NCBI RefSeq assembly: GCF_037975245.1
Contig: NC_092573.1
Coordinates: 20,553,265 to 20,615,264, forward strand
From: Apostichopus japonicus
Lineage: Eukaryota; Echinodermata; Holothuroidea; Aspidochirotida; Stichopodidae
Length of the DNA stretch: 62,000 bases
Reading direction: 5' to 3'
A model generated the notes under the pieces. That model did not search any database, had not been told where the DNA came from, and was given only the letters and a program-made list of their open reading frames with translations. This document shows, in pieces, positions 23,961 to 37,784 of the stretch. Position 1 is the first letter of the stretch; each line of letters starts with the position of its first letter. A program made the translations under genes and the position numbers.

Positions 23961-26128
23961 AATGTGACACAGTAAACCATCAGTTTCAGATCAGAATCCT
24001 TTCAGCACATTTCATGCACCATTCCATGAGGTATGGAGATTTTGTGTCCCACACATTTGTTTTAAAGTTATGTACTATTTCATCATATATGTTAGAATGT
24101 GACAGTTGAGCATTCACTCCATTGTTTCTGCTGTAATTTTGGTTGAATTCAATTACGTTTATCTGTTATCTTTCTCTTTAATAAAGGTCCAGTTATTCAC
24201 TGTATCATCTGACACTATAGCGAATCAACCCACACCACCTCTTTAAGCAGCGATGGATCTTGCAAAATGTATTGCAATTTGGGCGAGACTGACCGCAGTG
24301 CCTCCCGGACGTTTCCTAAACTTTGGCCAACCACAGACACACAGGCATCTGACGGTCAAGATGCAAATTGTGTCTGACCGGCGGACGTCAAACTCCTTCT
24401 GACTGTTATGACCTTAAATGCTCAACCTCGAAGCAGTATTGTGACAAATGTATCTAATTTACGGGTCCACGTTAGGGCTGCTACGAGGCGCACAAGAGTG
24501 GAAACAAGTCAAAGGTAATAACTGTGTGCATATATGATACATATACCGTACACACTAAATGTCCTTCGTCATGTTTTATTAATTATAATAAAGAAAAAGA
24601 AAGCATCTTTTGTATATGCTGGATTTTGTGTGCAATATTTATTCATGTATTCATGTACGTATCTTCTTTGTGCATAAATTAATTTCAAATGACGTAGTTC
24701 CATTTTGTGACCTGGATCTAAAATGGAACTTGATCATGTTTTTTTTTCCTTCAAATTTGAAGAAAAAACTTAACCATTCCTTGGAACATCTCATTAAGAT
24801 CAAGGTTTCCAAGCAACCTGGCATTTATGCTTTTATCCAGACTTGATTCCAAAAAAAAAAAAAAAAAAAAATTAACAGAACCTTTTTCAACACTGGGAGG
24901 ATTGAATGTGTGGGTACTTAAGTGAGCAAAAAACTGGAACAAAAAAATGGATTTGATCCATAAATCAATGTGATGTAAGAATGCTTGCCATTATATATTC
25001 ATTTTATTCTTCATTACTATATGATTATATAACATGAAAATTTGATTCAACCGACAAAAATGATTTAGCCAAAAATTAGCTAATTTCTTAACTACAGTTC
25101 ATCTTTTGAAAGACTAGACAGTTCTATTTTTGAAGTAAACTAACAAAATTTTTCCACTGCGAGATAATGCAGATCTGACGTAAATTATTATTCCGATTTT
25201 TTATATTTTATTAATTTATATTTAATATTTTATCAAAGAAAAACTATTATTCCAGACTTGAGATATGATTGTTTGAATGTACGGTAACGGTATCTTTTAA
25301 CCGATCAATTAACCTTGAAAGTTGGATCACAGTATGATGTAATCAGGCTTATTCCCTCAAACGCTTAACTTCAAAGCTATTATAATTCCTCTTGTTGATT
25401 TAATCCTCCAAATGTGATTCATTTGGAATGTTTACCTATCTGTCTACTGTATGTTCTTTGCAGTTAGAATTTCATTACAAATATCAACTTTTATTTTTTT
25501 AAATAATTGTTTTTTTCATTTATGGAGAAATGACTAAAAGAGCCAAAAAAATATTAAAAAATTTGACAGAAAATCTGATTAATTGAGAAAACCAACTTGA
25601 TTTTAATATTATGTCGTCGGATAAAAACTATTTAATTCTGACCGTAATAATAGGTCAAGTGTTTTCCGGGTCCCTCGTTTCAAGACTTTAATTTAGTGTA
25701 TATAGTAATAAACTGATGAGTCATGATCTCTATAGACATAAAATTTGAACGCAACTATAGAAAAACACAAAAACAGACAAATTTCGAAAAATCACAAATT
25801 ATGGGTAAGTTTGATGATATTTGTCTGATGAGAGATTAAAGCAATGAAGTTATTTATGGTTCTGTTATGGCCTGGAGGATAGGTCAATGGGTGGAGGTAA
25901 CCCCTTATACTATGAGAATGACTATGGGTGCCTAGTTGCAAAAATGGTGCTATATTTTGCAGCTTTTGAAGTATAAATTTCTGTTCAGTTTTTTTTCACA
26001 TATTGTTCTGCAATTATCAGCTATTTCTTTTCTACTTCTTCCAAATTTTTGGAGACCTTCCAAAAATATTTTTGGTGACCATAGAAATGGCTTCATCCCT
26101 CCCCCCCCCCTTCCCTACATCCATTTGA
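23961..26128. other. Non-coding, no gene seen
   Basis: A/T-rich. Homopolymer A at 24850-24871 and C at 26098-26111. No exon recognised. Confidence 0.5.
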
Positions 26129-26854
26129 TCACATTGCTTGGATTTGTCCTAATTTGTGATAAAGAAATTTGCTTTTTGAAAACCAAGCAAACTTGAGGTA
26201 TTGCGTAACAACAACCAGGTCATTAAGAATATATTGTACATCACGGGCTATGTTGTTGAACGTTAAACAGGTCAAGAGTAATAAAACATAGATAATCACG
26301 GTCTTGAATAGTATTGACAAATTTATATAGATTGTCGTGCAAAACACACCAATGCCGTAAAACTGCCAAAACTCACAAATACTGATCAGAAATTGTTGGC
26401 AAATTTTAACTGTTTTCATGACTGGCTGTAGGTACATATAGTATCTGTATGGGGTATCAGCCCAAGACACCATCCACTGGTAAATTCTGACCAATTTAAA
26501 GAGTTTTTTTCTATTATATTTTCCTGGTGAATCAGAAATACAGTAAGAGTTATAATTAAAGCGGATACTATGTACACTTGTGACCACAGTTCGCCTGAAC
26601 GGTAAATACACAACGGGCAAATTTTGTAATGATTTTATCTGGTTGTCCCACAGGAAACCAGGCCTTATGTTTCCGTTTTCCGGACAGCAAATTTGGTTGT
26701 CCCAGAAACTAACTACCGTTTGAAATTTGAAGCAAACCACTGGTCGTTCGCTGGACAACCTCCACGGCTGATTTTGGTCAGAAATTTGGTTGTCACGGGC
26801 GACCGGACTACCATTAAAAATTTGCTCTCTACATGTTGTACATGTATATGACAC
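26129..26854 (-). CDS. Unrecognised 241-codon ORF
   Basis: The longest open frame in the window not caused by a simple repeat. The N-terminal third repeats a DNQI motif three times, reflecting a short DNA motif (AAATTTGGTTGTC on +) recurring about every 50-90 bp. The C-terminal part is hydrophobic (about residues 165-205, including FYGIGVFCTTIYINLSILF), compatible with a membrane segment. No family recognised and no convincing splice sites mark an exon. It may be a genuine lineage-specific exon, a transposon remnant or a chance frame. A rough stop-codon estimate for this base composition makes a chance frame of this length unlikely, but that is not proof. Confidence 0.25.
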   Translation of the reverse strand: MSYTCTTCREQIFNGSPVARDNQISDQNQPWRLSSERPVVCFKFQTVVSFWDNQICCPENGNIRPGFLWDNQIKSLQNLPVVYLPFRRTVVTSVHSIRFNYNSYCISDSPGKYNRKKLFKLVRIYQWMVSWADTPYRYYMYLQPVMKTVKICQQFLISICEFWQFYGIGVFCTTIYINLSILFKTVIIYVLLLLTCLTFNNIARDVQYILNDLVVVTQYLKFAWFSKSKFLYHKLGQIQAM

Positions 26855-29800
26855 TGGTTCTGATTACAGACAGTATTTATACAGTTGATGGCATAAATTA
26901 TATCAGTAAGAGTCAAATTCCAGTTTCTTTTCATCTTTTCTTATGGATTTCTTATGTCCATGTTGATTAAGATTAAGATTAAGATTTTAGAGAGCTAATA
27001 CGGTTTCTCAACAATAAAGTGCATGGAGCAAATGGGGAATCAAACGTAGCTTTTATCTTCAAGGACCACATACATTACACACAAGAAACAACCAACCAAA
27101 CAAACAAACCACTAACCATATCAAACAAGAAAACATAATTATTATAAAAGTATATCTAGTAATGTGTTCATTTACTCCATCCTCTCCCCACCCCCCCCCC
27201 CCTGCCCCCACCAAAAAAGAAAGAAAAGACCACTGAGTTTAAGGCACCTGCATTAAAATCAACTGAACAATATTTACTGAAAATAAAACAAGTGCTTAAC
27301 TTGGAAATGGTAAACCAGCGATCAAGCACTCAATCTTATTTTACATTTATTCCCTTCTAATTGTATTTTGCTACTAGCTTTTCCGAGAAGTCCAGATATT
27401 ATTGCTCTTGTTTCCATTTCATTACTTTCCATCTATCACGTATTCTGCAAGAGACGACAGTTTACTTTTGACAGAGATATGAGAAACTCACCTTATTCTG
27501 AAAAATTCTCCAAAAAAAAACTTATTAATATTCAAAAGTCATAAATTTTTTTTAAAAAATCCTAAAATATTAGTTGTAAAATATTGTACTGCTTGTTTGC
27601 TTGGTTAATTATGAATGTACTGCATCCGTTATTCATCTTAAAAATGAGCAAGTCGTGATATTAATAATTCAACAGCTCACAAAGTACAGCTGCCTGTCAT
27701 CAAACATCCTGTAGATGAATAAATAGATACATTTTTGAGGAAATTCATCATGCTGACATGTTTTTTTATATTTCAAACCTAAGAAACACAGGGGAAATTT
27801 CTAATGTGTGACTTCAACTAAGTTAATACTACATGAGAGCTTTCCAGCAGTATGTGATGGTTAATAAAAGGAAGTTTGGTGGCGGGAGCGGGGGGGGGGA
27901 GGGGGAGGGGGAGGAGAAGGGGAGAGGAGGTATCGTCATATGCATATTAATTTTTTGTTATGTTATCTACTTTTTGAGAGTTACTGTATCTATAAAGGCT
28001 GCATAGTATTACATATTCAATATACAGTTTGTGTTATAACATTTTTCTTTGTTTGAATTACCATCATTTAATTGTCATGTTTTATATTATAATTTCAAGT
28101 GTTTATTTCCCTTACGTTAATGTGTCAGTGTGTCAGAATCTCTGTATGGAAAGCATTCCCTTTCCTTGTGCGATCTCAGCACATATATGGTTTTTTTCCA
28201 ATTTGCCACAATCTGTATGTCCTTAATAACATTTGACTCAATTTTAGCTCACAAAGGAAAATGATACTTTTAAAACTACCAAAAAAAAAAAAAAGGAAAA
28301 AAAAAGGAAGGAATTTGCATGAAATTCTACAGCTTAATATTGACAGCTATGCAAAGATTCCCTATCTATCAAAAGTTCAAGGATAAATCTAACCAGAAGA
28401 TTATAATAGCCCAAGGAAAGCTATTGAAGAACATTTTGTCAGTTAAATGAAATCACACACCAGCCTAGTGTCAAACACTCGAGGGAACAATCAAGGGATA
28501 AGCAATTGCCAAATTGGTTACTGTAAATTCAATCAACCATATTTTCACAGTTTTAGGGACTGAGATATTGAAATAAGAGTTTTCATCTTGACACTTTCTG
28601 ACAAGTTGAGGAATTATTAATCTCTTCTTCCATGTAAGCTGTGACAGGCTGTCTGCCTCTAAAATACCCTCGTTATTCTCGTCCGTCTTTTAAACGAAAC
28701 AAAACGGACAAGTTAACTGAATCGTCGATGCGGGTGACCAAAAAAAAACGATACGTGCAAAACTGCAGTGAGACGGAAAAGGGATATAAAATTTAAAAAA
28801 AACCCAAAAGAATCATTGGGAGGGAATTTCCACACTGTGTGTTAGATGTGTTAAGACTACGAAAATTCAATTATTTTTGCTAATTCTGTCGTGGCAGCTG
28901 CCGGACTAAATTTAGCTACCCGTACGAGAGAGACAGAGTTGAGGGGTGACATGGATATGCCGTGGATATGAGGGACCACCATAATTACTACCACAGTCTC
29001 CGGAAAGTGCTGCTCGTAAAGATCGAGAAGATGAAATCCCGAATTTCAGAGAGATAGCGAGGATCGCACTTTTGGGGGGGAGGGGGGGGTGAATTGGCCG
29101 CAACGTGAAAGAGGAGAATAAATTGAGAGAAGACTGGATGAACTGCTCCATTATGCACACACATAATGGGATATGGGGCATGTTGGAGTGCACTGATTCT
29201 TTCCGCTTTCTTACATTCATCTCTGAGCACGAGGACAGAATGTCAAATGTGACGGAACCGATGTTGTGACCCACGTAGCATTCATTCATTAATCGATCAA
29301 TTAATTAATTGATTAATACAATAGTACACTCCGGGACGATATAGATATTATCATTTATCCGATAGACGATGAACCAACTCGCTCACTTCGAATGCTAACG
29401 ACGTTCAACCGCTCGATCTCTGACAGTACTTAAAAATATCATTTGTACGCAGCATAAGTAAAACACTAAACAGAATGCACTTTTTAGTACTGTGGTTTCT
29501 CACACCAGCTATTCGTGGCAAAATCTTTCCCGGGCACATGCGTGTCGGATTAAATTACAGAGAGAACTGACAATTTCTTAAATACTGGCAAGAAAAGAAA
29601 AATGTGAGCGAAAGAAGAAGAAGCATGATTAAATTTGAGTTCCAAATTATAGTGACAAATGTTTTTCTCTCACTCTCTTTATCACTCATTCTATGCTTTC
29701 TTACTTAACCCATGTTCTTTTCTAATACTGCAATTTCACAGGACTTCAGGTGCAATGAAATTTCATAAATCAAATGTGTCGCACGTTTCTGTACATTCCT

Positions 29801-32800
29801 GTGCGTACCATACTCTAGTCGGGAGTATCGCGCTGTTTTTTTTACAGCATTTGAATGTAACAGCAGGAAACCACTTCTAACTCGCCAATGTTGGAGTTTT
29901 GATGAGAGCATCAATCCATAGCAACCTGAGTACATAATTTTGACTTTTATCTTTTTCGTTTCTAGGAGGAAGTTGTCTCATGCTCTTCTTATATTATATT
30001 TATGGTGGGCAAATTTTTTATCCGTGGAACAAAGTACTTCTAATACTTCTTGAAAAATGTTCAGGAATGGATGAGGGGGAAGTTGGAGATGATGGGTCTT
30101 GATTTATGGCTGATATTATTCGAGCTATAGTAATAGTGAAGAACTGTACGAAGGATAGATACCCGGGGCGAATTAGCTACGACTAAGTAACGGCTTTTTC
30201 GAGATAAAAATTTGGAGGGCATTAATCATCCCTCACATAATGCAGATATGCATTTTTTATACAGAAGCCAAAAAAAAAAAAAATGAACAAAAAGTTTAAG
30301 GGAAGGTGGTAATGTGTCTCATTTACAGATATTGGTAATGTCAGAATGAATAATTTGGTATTTTTAGGACTTACCATCGAAGCTTTTGATATTTGAGATA
30401 TTACTGCATAACTTTAGTACATGAGTCTGAAGATGATATGTTATATATTAATTGTCATGTACTTTTAGATACCAACATACTAGTCTAACGAACAGGAATT
30501 TCTAGCATTGAAAAGTTCAGGAAAACCAAATTGTTTTGTTTTTAATAAAAGATTCTGTTCTCCAGAGAATTTTTCATTCTTTTCTCAAAATGTACTGTAC
30601 ACCCCATAGGCTAGTGATTTTGAGTTAAGGTAATGTACAAACCCAGACCCTTAAATACACGACCATATATTTTCACCATGTGATATTCACAAAAGCTTCT
30701 GAGGTGAAAATACTGTAGGTTTAAAAATTTCAGTCCATAAACAGGAAAATATTTTCTCCCACATCAACCACATCAAAGACACTTCTTTCCATTTCCAACT
30801 TAGATTCCTAGCTAGATTCCTAAGGAGGAGGGTACTGTGGTAATGATGAGGTCACAGCACAAAAATGTACCCAATTATGGTCAGTTACTATAGATTGGAA
30901 AGTGTATATTATGTATGGGATCCAGGTATTAAAGAAAAGCAACTTTAGTATGTCTAGATATGTCATACTTAAAGCAAAAGAGATCAATTTGAGCGTTATT
31001 AATGTTTCCATAGAGCTATTGAGGTTTTCAAGTAATTAACCTTTAAAAAGTATATATGCTTCTTTCAGGCTTAGAGGCATCTACTCTACATATCGAATAT
31101 TATATTCACCAATTCTGAAATTTCAAAAATCATGCTGTTTACAAGATTTTTAGATTTTGACCAGTATTGTCCTCAAATAACTTTTGACCTCTACAAAAAC
31201 AAAACAAAAAACAAAAAGTATTAACCAAGAACTCATTAAGGATCATTCCAGGTATGAGATTCCCCGTAGCTTTGAAGGGAGTTTAGCTTCTTTGCAAGGG
31301 TTTTGGATTTTCATTTATGGCTCTACCCAGAATTTGTAGTAGGCTAGTACTAATTCGGGGCCATCTACAAACCAAATGTGAATTTCATGCAACTTGCACA
31401 TGGTGTGTGCTATCTTGTGTATAGACCGACGCACGTGACACACACCAACACGTGTCCCTGATTTACAGTACGTTCACACACCCCACACACGTGCCATCTT
31501 TCACCGCATAGATTACTTTTGCCTTTGGCAAAGGTAAGGAACAGGAGATAAATATGTCTAGGGACTGCAACTTATCGATCGAAGGTTACAAGGCCAAGGG
31601 AAATTAAATAAATCGTCCTTAGAACAACAACAACAGAATTGAGAAAAAACGATATTTTAGCAGAAACGTTTTTGCAACAAGGATGTCGGCATCTCGATTG
31701 TGAGACGGCATTAATTTAATTTACGTGAACTTAAATTACATTAGCAGCGGTTCAGAATAATAAGCCACCCTCACGAGTCCATCAGAACTGGCCTGTCTGT
31801 AGCCACGTTTGAACACTACAATAAATATGCTAATATATATATGTGAGGTAAACAAAATTGCTTATTAATTTAATAATTTACTAGTTAGAATCCCTGGATG
31901 CGAGCAAGTACTAGCAATCTATATTTTGCAGTACGGCAGGCACACTGTAACAAGTGTCTACTGCACAGTTACATGAAATATTCATATTATCATATTTTTA
32001 ATTTTCCTGAATGCAAGAACGGCCAGCAAACTAGCATCTGCCTGGATTAGAATGCTTTTTTTTTCTTTCTATTGTTACTCTCTTTTCCAAAAGTGTATCT
32101 TCTTTATAGTATTTGGCCTAGGTGGCATACTCCTATTAGAGTCTATATCCATCCACTCGATTGTTCTACTTCAGGAAAAGTGCCAAAAAGCAGCAGGAGA
32201 ACATCTTTTTCGATATGTTATCAATCATGATCTGGGTTTTTATTACTTGCATGTTGAAGAGCATGAATGGAAGTACATGTGGTGCAAAAATTGGGTAAAT
32301 TGAGGCAATTTTAGACCCCCTTTAGGCCTCCCAGGAGCAGCATACAAAAATTGTTTACTACTGAGTGAAGAGGTTTGTTTACAAGTGGCAAAAACTTCCG
32401 GCTCTGATAGCAAAAAAAATCTGCGCGGTCATGGTACAGAAAATTGATGGTGCCATGAAAGGCCAACTTGTCAGCTATCCGGTGATGGGTAGTGTTTAGC
32501 TAGTGAGAACTTCTATCTAGAATTAGAGACCACATTACTTTTGTGATTTAGTGTGTAAGTCAATGGGGCTTTTAATGGGCGTATGGTACCCCAAGGTGAC
32601 ATTTGCCCTGTTTACATTTGACCGCAAGCATGGTGTTGGACCTTGCACTTGGGGTTCAACTTGTAGTGTCAAATGCAGATCAGACCCGATCACCCTGAGT
32701 TTAATAGTCATGCGATAGTCAAGGGTCAAGGTGAGGATCAGAATCCATGCTCAATGTTAAATTTGTAACATAATCCTAGCCCAGGGTTGACCTGGGATCA

Positions 32801-32974
32801 GCGTTGACCTTTGATTTCCATTGTCATCTTGTTACATGTGTTATTTGACACAATAGTAGTAGATCATAATAGCAGGGCTGAAAATTACAAGTCTAAAAAA
32901 AGTTGTGAGCTTTTTTTGTGCTCCTACTAGAAGACGTGAAGTCTTCATTTGCCTTTTCGGTGATTGTGAGCATG
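26855..32974. other. Long non-coding stretch
   Basis: No exon or RNA gene found. Contains G/A-rich tracts (27885-27930), C tracts (27187-27203), a palindromic TTAATTAATTGATTAA segment near 29303, and a cluster of E-boxes listed separately. Confidence 0.5.
31432..31493. promoter_or_regulatory. Three CACGTG E-boxes in 62 bp
   Basis: Palindromic CACGTG at 31432, 31449 and 31488, embedded in CA-rich DNA. This hexamer is bound by bHLH factors of the MYC/MAX, USF and CLOCK type. No promoter or exon is recognised nearby, so function is speculative. Confidence 0.35.
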
Positions 32975-33295
32975 GAGTCTGACACTGAGCACAGGGTGAA
33001 TGTAAACACGTGAGCACAGGGTCATGTAAACACAGGGCCATCTAAACACGTGAGCACAGGGTCCTGTAAACACGTGAGCACAGGGTCATGTAAATGCAGG
33101 GTCTTGTAAACATGTGAGCACAGGGTCGTGTAAACACGTGAGCACATGGCGGTGTAAACACAGGTCGTGTAAACACTTGAGCATAGGGCCATGTAAACAC
33201 AGGGTCGTGTAAACATGTGAGCAGAGGGTCGTGTAAACACGTGAGCACAGGGTCGCATAAACACGTGAACACAGGGTCGTGTAAACACACGGCAG
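32975..33295. repeat. Minisatellite of 16- and 24-bp units containing CACGTG
   Basis: Built from GTAAACACGTGAGCACAGGGTC-type units, shown here as GTAAACACGTGAGC plus ACAGGGTC, mixed with shorter GTAAACACAGGGCC units. Several units carry the E-box CACGTG. Open in two - strand frames (reading VFTRPCAHV), which are not genes. Confidence 0.9.
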
Positions 33296-35089
33296 TTCAA
33301 AATGAATTCATCGGATTGTAATGTAGAACACAGATTGAATATAAACGGGGCCTTTGAGATAGAATCACGTTCAAAGAAGCGACGAAGGTTAAAAGATAGG
33401 AGAAGATATTATCCGATACTTTGAGTCTGAACGACTTTTGGTTCGATGACATGAAGGAGAGAAGATCGCTGGTTTACATCTATCAAAGAGACTACAAGAA
33501 AATAACTCGGAGAGATGCAGTTACCGAAGATATTACTTGAAAGAAGAAAAAAAAAATAAGGGTCAAGATGGAAAGGTCATAAAGGGTGCAACAATATGAA
33601 CATTAAGATACATAAAGATCTCAAAAGCTCTTTAGAGAGCAGAGTTTGCATGATAGAATGAGGCGGTACAGTAGCTTGACGTACTGGAGATGACCAGTTA
33701 CCCTGGGAGGTCAGTGCCAAAAGGGTTACTGGGTCATTCTAGACATCTTAGAGACGATAGAAACTCGTTGAATGGCGCATGTCTACAGTAGCTTGATGAG
33801 ACAGACTCTGTACATTTGTTAATATCCATAACAAAGTGTAAATTAATCATTTAGATAACACCCATGTTTCAACAAAGTTTTAATACACTTTTTCTGACAA
33901 AAATTCTCTGCAATTGTATCATTCATTGTATTGCTCACCGCAGATAGGTAATTTCCTTCTGGGATTCAATAAAGTTGACTATCTATCAATTACATATCAT
34001 TTCTCGCCCTACTGTAGAGTCTTACCGTACCTGCACAATTTGGAAGATGATACCGTATGTCCGTATGGACATGCATTTTTAGACGCTGTATTACACATCA
34101 ACTACCGATCGCATCAAAGACTGTCTCCATGGTGACAACTTAACCATCCAATTATATCAATTGATGACCCACTGCTACAGATAGTCTAGAAAATGCACTT
34201 CCTTTGATTAAACTCAATCAGTCAAATTTATGTCGTTTAACCACAGAAGGACTCTACGATTCCTTCCTTCCGCTCGTAACGTAAAGGTTTTTACTGCGAA
34301 ACGTAACTTCTATCCGTCGATAGGCTTGCCTCTCCCCTGTCATCCGCTCACTATACTCACAACCAACCTACCATAAATCTCTTGTTTCGCTAATTTCCCC
34401 TTCCAGGGAAACCCGAGCGCACGGATCCTAATAAGAAACCAGGCATAAGGAAAACCGCTTCCTTTCTAACCAGCTCATGACCTGCCTCTCAGGTTGCAGA
34501 AATACCGAAAGCAAAAACACCAAAAAAAACAAACTTAAACCCCTGAGGAGGTAAACAGTATGCTCAGTGGAGATCAATGTTTTTCTATTAAATTTTAGAA
34601 CTTGGAAGATGTAGTTCAGTATCATATTAAAAAAGCCAAGGGTATTAATCTTTCCGGTTAACTACAAAAGCTGCCTCTTTTCTTGGCAAAAATACACTCG
34701 CCATTACCCAGTCCAATCTCTTCTAATACTTCGAGAAAAATTATTTGTCAAACTGCGTGGACACCTTCTTGATAAAGATGAGAAGACGGGGAATCTACCA
34801 AACGGAAAAACTGAAATATGTTATCCATACACATATATAATTTTATATTTTTATTCAAGCTGCGTCCATTTTATTTTACGTATTCATATTTTAAGGGGTT
34901 TTGTTATTTTGTGACTTAAATTTACTTAAAACTCACTTTTTTCTTCTTAGGAATTTCACTGCAAATCTATATTATTTTTTAAAATTATTCCTTCGTTTAT
35001 ATATTTATACATATTTTATATTAATATTTAAGCTGTGTCAATTTTATTCTTCATATTCATATTTTAATGGTTTTGTCATTTTGTTGTCA
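33296..35089. other. Non-coding, no gene seen
   Basis: No exon or element recognised. Confidence 0.5.
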
Positions 35090-35165
35090 TTGTAAAGCGC
35101 TTTTGAACATGCTTAAGCATGAAAAGAGCGCTATATAAATTTGGTAAATAATAATAATAATAAAA
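35090..35165 (+). mobile_element. LINE/SINE 3' tail
   Basis: AAGCGCTTTTGAACATGC, then GAGCGCTATATAAATTTG and an (ATA)n tail. This is the typical 3' end shared by L2/CR1-like LINEs and their SINEs. The - strand LINE at 55040-55660 ends with a related GCGCTATATAAATG plus TTA tail. Confidence 0.6.
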
Positions 35166-36161
35166 AGTTGCTACTAATAATTAACATTTTGGGGTTGAAA
35201 AATAAAGTGGGAGGGGAGAGGGTGGATGAGGGGGGTGGGGCAAGAGGTTTGAGCAATAACAACCATGTCTGAGTCATGAACAGAACAATCTAGTTCATAA
35301 CTTGATATGGCCAAAGTACTGATTAATTCAATAAAATCGCTTTGATCGTCTGGCAGTATGTAGTACCAGGTTGCCGATTCAGGAAAAAAAAACAAAATTA
35401 AACCGTTATTTAATAGTACAACCTTGAAGGTACACAATAATCAAAGACCTAATTTATAGCCTAAGTTTGCCTCAGAAATGCAATATTTCAAGTCTCAAAT
35501 TTTGTTTTCTTTCTGAGGATCGGGGGGGGGGGAGTGGGGACCCCCATACTGTACCCACTACACGGTAGTCTGCTTCTAAAGACTCCAGGACCACACCCCC
35601 CCCCCATAATAAAATCCTGGATCTACTCATAATTTCCCATAGATTTTAATAGCACTTAGGCAGCAGTTGCTACAATATTCCAGAGTTGTTCATCAATGGA
35701 GGAGGTATGATAACAGCCACACTACATTATTCCGAGTTAAAACAAAAGAGTGATCCATCTGGCAAATTGCAATTTACTTTTAAAGTAATCAAGAGAAATG
35801 GGGCAGTAGTTCATAAATGATGCATACATGTAATTAACATATTACAGTAGGTTTTATTTTTATACTTCTTATACTTTTTTTATGTTGATTGTTAATTTTT
35901 TTTTTTTTTTTTTTACTTTTATACTTAATTTATGCTGAGGACAATGATTGAGAACTCTTACGTAGTTTATGTGTTTCGATCTGTGATGGATGTTGGATAA
36001 TAATGTATTGTCATGAATACTGAATAATAATGTATTTCAATATGTGACGAACATTGGATAATAATGTATTGCGATCTGTGATGAATATTGGATACTATTG
36101 GATACTATACACCTTCATGCTCTTTTTATGATTATTATTAAATTATGTGTAAAGTAAATGG
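35166..36161. other. Non-coding with short imperfect repeats
   Basis: G and C tracts near 35522 and 35595, and a T tract at 35897-35914. From 35979 to 36105 a GTGATG.AT.TTGGATAATAATG-like unit recurs imperfectly about three times, just upstream of the hammerhead-like motif. Confidence 0.55.
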
Positions 36162-36200
36162 GCCTGGCGTTTCGATCCTAGCAGGATCTTCTTCAGAGGC
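36162..36200 (-). ncRNA. Second hammerhead-like motif (orphan, mutated site)
   Basis: On the - strand: stem I strand GCCT, core CTGAAGA, stem II GATCC/GGATC with loop TGCTA, core GAAA, then CGCC, then stem I strand AGGC. The core and two stems fit the hammerhead fold. The position expected to be GTC (as in ACGTC) reads GCC, so the cleavage site looks mutated and the copy inactive. No RT or endonuclease was recognised beside it, so it is a solo PLE terminus or another ribozyme-bearing retroelement. Confidence 0.6.
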
Positions 36201-37784
36201 TGAATGATAAATGGAATCATGCTCTACTTTATACCAGACCCAAAGTAATAAGTTAAAATATATTCAACCATATATGGCACATGTTTTGGAATGTTTGCTT
36301 AGCATAAATATATCTATAAATGCAAGCCATCAAAATGCAAATATTTGTAAGAATAATAGAATATTATCTTCCATGGAGGATAAACAAGTTTAATTTAATA
36401 TATAGAAAGATTAACCCCCTTTTGGCTCTCAAGAGTGCTCTAATGAAGTTATATATATGTTACTAGAGCCTATTACTGCTAAGAAAGTCAACAATTTCAA
36501 CATGTCTGAAAGACAAAATTTCAAATGAAATATCTCCCGGCATTTGATATCTGGAAAAGTTTTTCACGAATACCTTGACGACAGACAGAAAATTACGGGA
36601 GATTTGACTGATACTCAAATTCGGCCATAACAATTTTTATCTCATTAAAGGAAAAAATTTGGGTTTGCTCAAAGAATGATATGGAAATATCAATATATGA
36701 CCTAGCTCTTGACATTTCCATACATGTTTTTTGGAACGTTTCTCCATTTTGTTTTTAACCATCCAGTCTATGTGTCACCTATTTTCATGGTTTTAAGCCA
36801 TTTTTGTCTTAATTATGAGATAAGGGCGGTTGACAGTATCCTCTTTCATGACCCAGATTGAAAATGACTGAAGGACATAAAATTATGAAACAAAACAAAA
36901 ATTGAAATATTCAAAAATCAAGCCCGCAAAGAGAAGGAAACTAACAGTTATAGCAAAGACAACTAATAAAAAGTAAAAAATTCCCCAGACAGTATTCTGC
37001 ATAATCCTAGCTGCATGATTTTTGGGAGACACTATAAAATTGTATTATCAATCCTTGTTTGCCACAGAATCCTTTAACATGTGACGTACGTTGTCGAGAC
37101 CGTAGAATATCCACCCGGGCGCTGTAACAAAATCTGACTTGAGTGGCACCTAATCGCGTCGACATGAAAAGATTCAAAGAGAACTCGAACAAATGGTCAA
37201 GATTTATGACATTTAAAAGTAGGCCGTAGTCAGGTACCAGCTGGATAGTCGATACATGCTTTCAAGTGGAGACTGACAACCTCTCGAGAAACAAGAAACA
37301 AAAAGGGGGGAGGGGAATAAAGTAGACAAAAACAAAGAGAGATAACGATGTATGAAGTGATGAGAACATCGTTATGTACTGTTTAAGGTATAGGGGTATT
37401 ATAGCTTGTTAACAGTCCATTTAGAGAGATATTCCTTGACGACTGCCTTGTAGAACAACAAAAAGAGTGAAAAATATTCCTCGCAGTTACGGTAGTTAGA
37501 AAACCCGATCTAAATAGCTTGTCCCGAACTTGAGAGATTTGTTTGATTTTGAATTAAGGGTTACTATCAAGCAATGGATTGATCGATCAAATCCATCTAT
37601 AATAAAACGACAAGATTAGAAATTGAATGAATTTGTTATCAGAAAAACAATATAAACAATGTCATAAAAACCCAGAAGGCTTTTCTAGCAGATGTTTGTT
37701 TGTGAGAATCAATACATTTTAACTGTGTGTTCTTCACTGTGGGTTTCATGTGACACAGAAGAAAGGAAAGAACCAACAAACCAA
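36201..37784. other. Non-coding, no gene seen
   Basis: No exon or element recognised. Confidence 0.5.

Noticed and set aside
28912-29289. 125-codon - frame
   Set aside because: No recognisable motif, low-complexity Pro stretch from a C/G tract, no splice context.
33022-33300. Overlapping - strand frames reading VFTRPCAHV
   Set aside because: Product of the 16/24-bp minisatellite, open in two frames.
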